In this document: one piece after another, positions 38,113 through 50,100 of the stretch
Layout of the letters: each line of letters opens with the position of its first letter
Numbering within the stretch: the first letter of the stretch is position 1
Source of the DNA: Strongylocentrotus droebachiensis
Taxonomy: Eukaryota; Echinodermata; Echinoidea; Camarodonta; Strongylocentrotidae
Direction of reading: 5' to 3'
Length of the DNA stretch: 64,000 bases
NCBI GenBank assembly: GCA_035222895.1
Contig: JAVYIG010001040.1
Coordinates: forward strand, 333,328-397,327
Program-made: the position numbers and the translations under genes
The notes under the pieces: generated by a model
The model's input: the letters and a program-made list of their open reading frames with translations, nothing else
Told to the model about the DNA's origin: nothing
Databases searched by the model: none

Positions 38113-41100
38113 TATGATTTTTTTTGGAGGGCGCTTATCAGTATATATATCTGTGAATTGAAAGAGAAATATCATCTGCTAACTTAAGCATGTAATAATT
38201 CCACTATGTTAAAAGACAAATTAAGAGTAGCGAAAGATTGTTTCAGCATATGGATCGCCGTAACCAATGCGTGGATATTGCCACAGAATCCAAATGGCGG
38301 AAAATCAGCAAAATAAGACCAGGAAATGGTCTCGGAAGTATAAGACCGAATACAGTATCAAGTACCTGTGTAATCGGAAGTCTGAAAGTAATTCATCATG
38401 CATTTTGTACAATTTTTATGTTATTTAAAAAAAAAGGGGGAATTATTTAACTAAATACACATGTAAAATGCTCCAAAATAAGGCTCAGATTGCACCAGAG
38501 AGCATCTAGAACCCCAGAGCTTCCAGGGCCCTAAGGCGGGCCCTGGACCCCGGCCGCATGTGTCGGGCGCTACGCGCTCGAGATGTGCGCTACGCGCACA
38601 TTAATTGGTGTCGATTACAAATCCTCCCTATTTCTGATTTCCAAAAGTTGGCATCTCTGTCTCCATACTTGTAGATCAGTCTTCTCGGCTGTAGCTTTGC
38701 TCTCTATGTTGCAACCCTCCTGACGAAGACCAATCGGATCTCAAGAATCTTCAACCGCAAGCTCTCGCAAGGGAGACCATCCATGTTCCTCAACATCAAG
38801 GTACAGTATAGAGTAAACCCGTTGGTTCCGTGAACAGGCATATGAGACAATTTAATGGGGGCTGCAAGGAATGTCAAGTAAAAAGCAAGAAATCAAGACC
38901 AGGGCCCCGTTGCACAAACCTTACCATTGATGGTAACTTTGCCATCAATGGTAACTACCATGGAAACCTTGATGTTGATTGGCTGTTGAGCCCTGTTACC
39001 ATGGTAGTTGCCATTGATGGCAAAGTTACCATCAATGGTAAGTTTTATGCAATGGGCCCAGCTGTTCCATTTCCTTTTTCATGCCATACATGGATATCTT
39101 ACATACATCACCCACGATGTGTTCCACGTTTACTACCAATCTAAATGATTATACACCACAGATATTTTGATAGAGTTTTAATCTCCTTGTGTCAACTTGC
39201 ACAGTGCCTTGTAGGTCAGAGTGCTTCCTCTTTTTCTGTAACATTTTGTTATTTTGGACTGGACACTATTCCTTTTTTTTCAATGGGTTAGGAACATCCA
39301 AATGGGATAAGTTATATATCATTTTAAAGTTTAAGATCCTCTCGTGTAGAATAAACTAAATAATAACAAATGTTGTGGTTTTGTGGTGTCTTTCCTCAAT
39401 ACAATGTGCAATGTACAGTGTATCTTGTGAATATATATTTGTTGAGAACCATGCAGTTTCTGTATTTTCTCTTGACTCTCAGTATCAAGTAATATTCGTG
39501 ATGGTGATTGTCCTTGCCTAAGCCTGTCTTCAAGTCCTGTCGTTAAAAATGAAAACTAAATAAAAAAATTAGTGGTTTTGTGTTGTCTTTACTCAAATGC
39601 AATGTACAGTGTATCTTGTGAATTATCTTTGTTGTGAACCATGCAGTATCTGTACTTTCTCTTGAATCTCATGCAGTACCAAGTAATATTCGTGATGGTG
39701 ATAGTCCTGGTCCAAGCCTGTCTTCAAGTCCTCTTGAGTCAGATGTTTCCTCCCGAGGCCGTCTATGACTACTCTCCTCCTGAGGTGACCGATCTGGTCT
39801 GCAGGAACAACATCCTCAGCTCCATCCTCGCATTCAGTAAGTCCTCTCCTACAAGATCTGGGTCCTGTTTCATAAAACTTGATATCAATAACAAGTAACA
39901 AGCTACTGTTATAAGCTACTGAAATCATGGTATCTGATTGGCTGTGAAAATGTTGTCATTGAAATGTACCATTTGTTATTGAAAACATGTTTATGAAACA
40001 GGGCCCAGAATGGATTCCATGATATTGCTATTTGGAGCAAGATATCTGCCATTTTGGTTAACATACATGTGCAAATACAGTCAAACCTGCTTTTGTAACC
40101 ACCCTGTCTACAAAGACCACATTTGTTGTTTCCCTTGAAATTGGTTTCTCATTAAAACATGAACTAAAGGAACCCGTCTACAAAAATCACCTGTCTACAG
40201 AGACCACTTTTTGTGTTTCCCTTGGGCGGTCGCTGTAGACAGGTTTGACTGTACCTGTGTTGAATGTTATAAAGAAGGCAAAATTAAGAAATTTCAAGTC
40301 AATTTGCAATGCTCACTGTATAGGAGACTTAACCCTTTGGATTTAAACAGTGATGCAGGGTGGAGAACATGTACATGACAATGTACCACTCGTGTTCATT
40401 TGGAAACAAATGGGTACCTGTAGTCCCTTGCTTGAGCTATATACATGTAACATGTCATGTAAATGCGCCATTTTTTAATGTGAAGGCCACTTCCATCGAT
40501 TGGTTATCAGTTGTCCACCAAGTAGTTTAAAATTCCCCATTAGATTTCATACTTAAATATGCATCTTAAAGGCATCGTTTAACAATGTTAAATCTACGTG
40601 TTATCAGTGTCTGTGATATGGTGTAAAAAATCTTTGAGTGACTGGTATTATCATACTCGTTTTCCCCAATAGTCTGTAGTGTTATGAAAACTGTTAGGAA
40701 AACACAAATTTGATTTTGTTTATTATTAATCATAAATATCTTGATAATCAGACAGGCTATCGGCTTGTAAAAGTCACTGGGTTCCTAACTGACCTAAAGG
40801 TTTATAATTATCATTGCAGCATGAGATAAATCCAGGATTTTGTTTCAGAATCTGAGACAATGTTACCCAATCCCTTCAAAGGTTTACCAATATTTGTGTA
40901 TTTCTTTCTCTTTCAGTCTACAACCTCCTCCTAGCCCTGCTGTGTAGTTTCCAGGCGTTCCGGATCCGTAAGCTACCCGGCCAGTTCAACGACTCTCGTG
41001 GGATCTGTTTCTCCATGCTCACGTTCTGTCTCCTGGCGTTCATCTTCATCGCTACAACGTTTGCCACCACTGGCAAAATGAAAGCTATGATTAGCGCCCT

Positions 41101-44100
41101 CTCTTGCCTGGCTTGTGCATTCTCAGGTACCTTCTGTCGTTACTCTTGAATCGTATTGCTCTTGAATCGTATTGCTCATGAACAAAAGGGATAAGGTTCT
41201 ATTTTTGTGTTTGATGGCAAGAAAGAGATTGATAGTGTGTGTAAATTTGTTTGGTTTGAGCCACCAGTCATTAAAGATGAAATAGGTGCAAATCCCACCG
41301 CTGCCACCAATCTAAGGGAAACAGAACTAACTAAGTTTATATAGTGCATTATGTGTGATAAACTCCATATGCTTTACAACATTACTAGTACTCATTAATA
41401 GTAGTCCATAAACCTAAATACTTAAAAATCACATTACAAAGATATATTTACTGTGGTACTTGTTTGCCTCTATCCCAATCATGGATAAACCATATTTTAT
41501 ATTTTGCTTGATGTATCGTGACAGTAGTAAACAAAACCTAAAAAAACACTCTTTTGAATTGCTTTTGGTCTGGGCAACTAAATTTGGAAAATATTTGGTT
41601 GCCCTGCATGGTCACTCAAGAAGTGAGTTGGTAATGTGTATATAATGTTTAATGATAATATTCTAAATATTCATGAAATTTCAAAGGCAACAATTGTGAT
41701 CCTGAAGATTACATGAACGAATAATAGTTGTCTAAAATACTATTTTATTCTACTTCATCCCAATCCCTATTGTAGGCATCCTCTGCATGTTTGTACCCAA
41801 GATCTGGATCGTATGTTTCCGACCAGAGCTCAACATCCGCCAATCAACGCTTCGCCTCCCGGCCTTATCTACTCTAAACACAATCACCGGAACTGTCAAT
41901 TCTGATAGGGTAAGCTCATGATTTTGTCAAGCCACTTAAATGTAATAGATCCTTTTTTGGTCGAGAGCTACAACATCGATAATATAATTTATGTTGAAAT
42001 TGGACAATGAAAATTATTATCCATGGAAATGCATGTGTCAAAGATAAAAATAGTGTAGACTTTTGTTTGATCTAAACAACAACAACATAATCATCAGGAT
42101 TTAAAATCAATGATTGTTGTCATGTTCCACCTAATGTATATTTCCTTTTATTTAAAAAATATATATTTATAAATAATAACATTTGTATGCCTCCGCTACA
42201 AAGTAGCCGGAGGCATCATGTTTTCGGGTTGTCCATCCGTCCGTCCGTCCATATTTCCCGTTCTCGTGATCGCGTTATCTCAAGAAACAATTGATGGATT
42301 CACGCCAAACTTGGGTCATGTATGTATCTTGCAGAGCCAATGAACTGATTAGATTTTTGGGTCACGAGGTCAAAGGTCACAGGGCTCATTATGAATGCAA
42401 AAATAGCTTGTGATCGCTTTATCTCAAGAACCCATTGATGGATTCCCGCCAAACTTGGGTCATCTATTTATCTTGCAGAGCCAATGAACTGATTAGATTT
42501 TGGGGCAACGAGGTCAAAGGTCACAGGGCTCATTATGTATGCAAAAAAAGCTTGCTTCTGTTTTGGTTTGTAAAAATTTGTAAAATCTAGTTTTTAATGA
42601 TCTCCTAATCTGCTGGACAAGCATGATGTACCTATAAATACACAACTTTTTTAAACACACCTACACTGCTACTGGCCAAAGAAGTGTTAAGTATCAGGGT
42701 TACCTTACATGGTCTACTTTAGATAACGGTCTCAAACAATCTGCATCATTACGACAATTTAAGTATAAATATAAACAATATCTCTGCAATTCTAAATAGT
42801 CTAATCAATTTAAAAACAATTATTATTATGTTTCAAATCGCAATTATGTTATCATCGGGTCAATTTAATCTAATTATAAAACCAGACATTTGAAGGGAGA
42901 GTCCACCCTGAGGATGGGTTTACTCCGCCTTTACTTGGCCACACACATTCTCAGGGTGGACTTCCCCTTCATTGCTACCGGGGCTAGACTCGACAAGCTT
43001 CGCTTTTTCTAGCCCCATCTACATTACTCACCTTTTTATGTTTTAATGTTGATGTTTTTGTTAACTGATGTAGATTTTCATTGTTCTTTTATGCTTATGT
43101 ATCTGTTTTCTTTTGCTCTATGTGTCAAATGTGTATAATGTAATCTTTTACCTTGTATATTTTTCTGGTTTTTAATGTGGAAAATAAATGAAATGAAATG
43201 AAATGACCTAATATTATGAAAGGATTATTTGATATTTGATAGGAAATGGAACAAATGATTATCTTTTCCTTTGCATGTATTTTATCTGTGTCATATTACC
43301 TATAATCAAACCCTTCTTGACCTTCTTGGACTATTCTCCTTGCATGTGATTGTTATGCAACAATTGCAAGGTAGCACATTTCTAATCTCCTCCGAATGTT
43401 TATTTTATTAACGACCCAAGTTCTTGATCTACATGCATTAAGAGGAGATTCTGAATAAATAATGTTATCCTTGGACCGTTGATCCTCTTTACCTTGATTT
43501 TATCTAGTTATATAAAGTAATTCTTTGTCAAATAATGTGACAACCCTACTCATCTTCCAGTAAGTTATTTTTTATGTATCACTTAAACCAATCGTCTAAC
43601 TTGACTTTAATAATTGTCCAAAGGTCATGTTTTAAAACTTATCATAATTTAAAATAATATTAATGTGAGCAATCCTAACTTCTCTTGTTAAATTTATTTA
43701 GTGTATGATCAATCCACTTTAACTATTTTTATAATTGTCCAAAACACATGTCCATGTACATGTGTTTAAACTTATAGTAAATATTTGTAAATTAATGTGA
43801 ATATCTCTCAATTTTCTACCTGTATTGCTGTTATTGTATCACCAATTCTCTTTAACTTGACTTAATTGTTTTACATGTAATCGTGAAGGCACATATATTT
43901 AAACTTATGACATCTATTCTTGTAAACGTATTTAGGGAAGAGCCCGGAGGAATGCTGTTTTTATATTACCGGTAAACCTTTCTTGCTTGATATCACTCAT
44001 GTCATCCATGGTATAGAAAGATATGAGGGGTGTGGTGTAGAAAGATTCATTTACATCTAGGAACGAGGGGTGTTCGGGAAGAAAGTTTGTTTGTATTTTA

Positions 44101-47100
44101 GCTCAATATCCTTCCATGCTTTCCTTGTATTGTACTCCCGCCCCCTCTTTCTCCCTCTCTCTCTCTATCTCTTTATCCTTGTATCTACTCTTTGATTTGG
44201 AAAATTATGTACTTCATTTTGCTCCTTCTTTGTTTTAACACATCTTCTGGTTAAATTCCCTTTCTCCTTCTTTCCTTACCTTCAGATTTGGGATAAGTTC
44301 TTAATATATTATTAACTCTGTTTCTTCAATGTCAACTTCATTTTCTGTTTAATATGTCTGGGTCTGAGGAGCAGCTTCAGCTCAATATCAGTTCTGATTG
44401 AGCAAATATTTATCTTATATAGTCAGTATTTATATTTAGCAGATTATGTACATTGTAGGTAGAAAGGAGCTCTCATATTATTGATACATTATTGCTATTG
44501 ATACAAGATACAGCGCAGATTAGGATGTAGTATAATTTGTATAGTTGGACTTCTTTTTACTCTCATGTAGAGTTTTTGCTTCGGGGGAGGAGTACTTATT
44601 TAAGCTTTCTCTGTGTGTGGGCCTTAATACTTGCGTAGCACTGTATGTAAACATGTATAGAGGTACATGTAAGTGCGCTAGCCTCTGTGTGCTCCCTAAA
44701 GTACCATTAAACTTTTGATTTACTTGTCAGCGATAATGACACAAAACAATCTTGAAATTAATTATTTTTATATCAAATAACAAGGATCTCGGAGTTTCAA
44801 TGTATAGAACAAATGATGCATGTTTTCATTCCTTCATTACATGATCTATCAGCTCTTGTTGAGGCTGTTTATGCACCTATCATACAAAGCTTGAAGGCTT
44901 GGTACACTAGATGCATAAAGTCTCAACTCCAGTGTGGATATATCGTATAATGAACTCATTGGCATGCGCCATTTATATACTTTAATTGAAACTGACGTTA
45001 AGTGTATTCAATCAATAACATTCATCTAATATTCATCTGGAATGATTTCCCTTTCATTTCTAATACACATACCTGTATATATATATTGAAGTACTAATAT
45101 TAGCATCATACATTTCTATTTACACAAGTATTGGTATTAACATTACAAAATAACCACACTTATACTAACAATTCAAAAACACTAATTCTTTTATGTTTCC
45201 TGGATGAACACATTACATGTTTCATCCAAATAAATTTGTGCAATATTACCGTTTATATAAAGACAACTTGAAAGGGGAGATGATTATATATTCACTTGCA
45301 AACACAGGAGGCTCATTTAGTTTGTGTGAATTGTAACCACCAACAGAAAAAGATTTACAATGGAATTACAGGCAAGAAAACAAAGCCATTACAACATTGC
45401 AGAATTTTAGAACATTAATGCTAATTAGAATCAAGATAATGAATACCTTTTTCTCAGTGATTATGAATTATGAATTACTTAAGTTATTCATTTCTATCTG
45501 AGCTCGCTTTGAATTTATCAGTAACTTTAGTAGGCATAAATGCTACATGTACTGTCCATATAGACTGGTACTGTACATGTATATTCTCACCTTCCCAAAA
45601 AGAAAAGGAAGAGTATTTTATATATTTTCCTTGACATTTTAACAAGTGAGATGATTAAAATATAGTTATACAGTAGGCTTGCAGGTGCACCATGTGAGAG
45701 AGAGAGAGAGGGAGGATTGAGGAGTCCTGAAAAGTTATAAAATATAGTTATAAATGAAACCTTGATGAACCTCAGTTTTGTTTGAAGAATTACTGGAACT
45801 TTAAGTATTTGTTATAGTTTTATTATACTAGAAGATGATTAGTGAAAAATTTCCTCCTTGTAATTTGGTCTTTTTATGCCACAAACAAAAGATACATATT
45901 TTCTTTCCAATTATTTCTGTAACATCAACAGTTAACAACTGAATTCTGTTATCCTCATAGGCTTAGTACATAACCAACCGGTTCCCATAGTTAATGGGTT
46001 AACAGAAGTCTTTATTGTCCATCCTCCTCAGAGCAATGGTGCACCTATGAATATGACCCGTTCCGCCACGCTGGCCAGCCGGGCCCAGGGCCGCGCCAAC
46101 ACGTACAACACCGACAGCGATCATGACAGTGGGGCGTCGTCCGCGAGTGACGACGAAGACACAGAGGCTATTGATGAATTTCTGGAGGAGCTGGCGAGGC
46201 TGGAGAGAGAACTGAGGGATGCAGAGAGGGTGAGGGACCAGGCAGTGACAAAAGCGGATGAGATGTATGAAGAGCTGCAGAATGTTGAAAGACAGTAAGT
46301 AGTCAAGCCTTGTGGCTGGGAGAAAGAGTGGGAGAGAAAGAAAGAGAAAGAGAGACGGACAGAAAGACAGAGATAGTAGGGACTTTTAGATTTGCACGTC
46401 GACAGCTTTGACTGCAACGTGTGACGTCATTTTAAGGCACTGCGCATGCGTCACGTCGTCTCAGTCGGCGATCGTTAATGCGTCAACCTTGATTTTCCTA
46501 AATCTAGTACATACATACATATTGATATTTATATAGAGCCTTTACATAAACATGCTCAAGGTACTAGTATGCCGCGTGCGCATAAAATATACAGTTCCTC
46601 AGGTAGACAAAGGAACATCCCTTCCCTGCTATTATTTTAAAATATGTAGAACAGGTTTTTACATAATAGCAGAGAAGGGATGTTCTTTTGTCTACCACAG
46701 CAATTGTTGAGGGTAGAATGAGGAACTGTATATTTTGTCCTCTTTCTTTTTCCGTCATGTTCATAGTTCCTGCATGCATGTATATCGTCGAGTGCAATCT
46801 AAAAGATTTCTAATTGTATTCAACATGGGCAGTTGAGTACGTTGACACGCATGATCAGTCGGCGTTCGTCGTGTTCTCGTCCACTCAATCCAAAAGTCCC
46901 TACTGTAACACAGAAGACGGATGTAAAGAAGCAGAAATAAAGACAAAATTGAACGAAAACAACAAAACAGGGAGACATTAACAGTGAGAGAGGTGGAAGA
47001 CTGAGTAGCGGCTTGAGAAAGATTTAAAGAAAGAAAGGTGGCAAGAGAAAAAGAGAGGGAGGGAGGAAGGAAGAGATTGCAATTTGTGCTGGGGCCGACA

Positions 47101-50100
47101 GCTGTGCACCTACAATGTACATGTACATCTTCTTTGATGGTCATTTCTTATTCTGACCTCTCTCTAGCAAAATTCTGTCCAGTTTGTGATGTCAAGCCAA
47201 TTAATTATTCTTTGTTTTACCCATGTCTCATTCCTACAACTATAAAAATATATAGGGCATAATCATTATTAAATTGACATAGAATTGAACCATTTTGTAG
47301 TTGATGTTATTAAGTTCAATATAGATGTGTCGTGGTCGAGTGGATATGTCACTGGACTGTGGATCACAATGTCCGCGGTACAAGTCCTGCTGCAGCACTA
47401 ATGTCATTTGGCAAGACATTGATCTACATTTGCCACTCTCTACCCAGGTGTTAAATGGGTACCCGGTAGGATGCGAAACTTAATGTGGTTTAGATGAGCA
47501 AGTGTGTGCTTGTTCAAATGACGCCTGGCTGGAATGCTCCCCAGGGAGTGGAGAATGTGTACACATTGTGTGCGGGTAAGCCTGAATCCCATGACCGGGG
47601 TAATAATATATATCTGTAAAACGCTTTGAGAGTGCCTGCAGTCCTGAAAAGCGCTCTATAAGAATGAACTATTATTATTATTATTATTATACTTTTTTTT
47701 TTATAGACATCGCTTTGAGCTGGAGCAGGTGAACGAGGACTATGAGATGGAGAAGACCAGGATGAGGGAGACCTTGATTGAGACCGGTGTGGAGGAGGAG
47801 CAACTGCAACAGATTGAAAAAGGAGCACAGAAAGGAGCAAAGCAAGCCGTCAATGTGAGTACCCTGGTACCAGTTTCACAAACCTTAGTATCGAAGACTC
47901 ATCTGCAAAGATTGTTACAAGCTACTGAAATTGTTGCATTTGATTGGCTGTTGACAAATTTTGTGTAGACTCAATATACATTGAGATTGAGAAAAAACTT
48001 GGGCATTAACTTTCTTCTAGATAAACAGCTTTGGGCTTTCTGTGTGAGGAATCATTTGGTTACTTTTTTTTTCCATGGGAAAATAAAGTGCTATGCAACA
48101 CATGTAAATAAAGTCAGGCACTCATTAAAAGTCATTTCAAATTGCCTATTTTTTGCCTATGTGGTAGAGACTATTAAACAGCATTATAAAATTGAAGCAT
48201 ATGGCACATCTAGTCTAGAATATAGCATTCATACGCCATCGCCTGAGTTTTTATTCTGCATGAAAAACTAAACAAAAGCTAATCTAACCTTCATTTCTGA
48301 ATGATATTGTGGATGTTTTTTGTAAAATTAATCTAGGAGAAAATGAAGAAAACTGGAAAGCGTGCTGGTGTACAAGTAAGTCAGCAGGAAAATAATAAAT
48401 TGATCATTACATTTCATCTTGTGTCATTATGGATTTCATATCAACAGCACCGCCATCATCATCACCGTCATCATCATCATCATAATCATTATGACCCCAC
48501 TCCCCCCCCCCCCCCATTAGGACGACTCAATAATTTGTAGTCTCTACTACAAAGCACATGTACTTTCATGTTGATAACATCTTATAAAAGTACCCATTTA
48601 TGAAGAATGCTTTTTAGAATGCTAGAATTTTGAAAAAAATTCACTTGAGATTAAATCCAGCTACATGAACATGTAAATTAACTTCTTTTTTTAAAGTGTT
48701 AGTGTTTTAAAGTGTTCAACCAATATGATGTCGTGGCATACAGTGTGTTTAACTTTCTTAGACTTTGAACTTTCTAAACTCATTCTGCGTGGCACTAATT
48801 ATATCCCTTGTTTTAAATAACATCTCTTTCTCTCTTAACAACTTTTCCGTACAGAGTACAGATACTCATGTACTAACACTTTTATTTTGTATAGAACACC
48901 ATTGATCATTGATCATTGATGTAGTATTATATCTTTTCTTGTATGTATCTCCTCATTTCAAACTTCTCCTGTTGTATCTTTATGCTGCCATTGGAATAAA
49001 ATAGATGATTGAACAAAAATGAAGGAAATAATTTTGTAAATGTATCATAACCCTAACCTTTTCATTTCCAACAAGCAGTATTGTCTACATGTAGTTCTTT
49101 ATTTGATATTACTAACCCATGGATTCATTCATTAACCAAGTGGTCATTTTCTCACCAAACACCAGGGGGGTGTTTCACAAAGACTCAGATCGACTTTAAG
49201 TTGGACTTGACTATGGCAGGCCGTTCATGCCTCTGTTTACCATTTACTGGCATTGGTCTCTCAAGGGACATACAAATCTACAGATTTTACATTTTTGATA
49301 ACTCAATATTGAAGGAAAAAATCTAATATCATAATAGTGAGAGCAAACAGTGGCATGAACGGCATGCCATAGTTAAGTCCAACTTAAAGTCGATCTTAGT
49401 CTTTCTGAAATACCCCCCTGTTCTTCATTATATTGAGAAGACAATTGGGGATGACAGCAATAAAAGTACTATATCACTCATTTAGAAGTATACCAATATG
49501 CACATTGTACATGAATATATTTACCATCTACTAACCAATTTTGTGCCCATATCAGGAAGCAACCTTTTATTTATGTTGCAGTACTTTGATTAAAGGACAA
49601 TTGTCCTTGAAACTGAAGAAGGAAAAAACCTTGCATTGTGAAAATATTTAGTGTCAAATTCAACATGGAAACAATTTTTTTTTTTTTTTTTTTTTTAAAT
49701 ATTGACTCTTGAAAGTTCTGTATAATACTTTGGAGGGTTTTCTTCTTGATACTTCCAAAAGTACTTTTTGATGATATTTTGTACCACTTTAACAAACTCA
49801 AAATTTGGTTGTGGAAAGTTCATGTACATTTACTGTTATAATTCTTCATTTATATAATGGCACACAAGGGGGGTTAAAGATTTTGTATCCAACTATTTTT
49901 TGTTTTACCCTTGTATCAATTCAAGTTTAATTTTTTTTTTTCTTTTTCACCTTCTTTCAATTTTTGATGTCCTTTCATGTTTCCTGTAAGTGGTGTTTTA
50001 TTATTACATGGCCATTGCGATCTTGAAAGCATATAGCATGATAACCATTATTCTGCATGTCGATGAGCGCTGGTCTCCAACAAGGTCTAAATTACCTTTT

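Larger units (their letters stand above)
41910..46031. other. Receptor intron 12 (4.1 kb)
   Basis: Apart from the hairpin repeat and the LINE end listed separately, it is AT-rich with no exon recognised. GA- and CT-rich stretches lie at about 44140-44175 and 45698-45715. Confidence 0.6.
46295..47706. other. Receptor intron 13, repeats
   Basis: Filled largely by the TIR element at 46377-46902 and the SINE at 47329-47692. The remainder is GA-rich or AT-rich with no exon. Confidence 0.65.
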
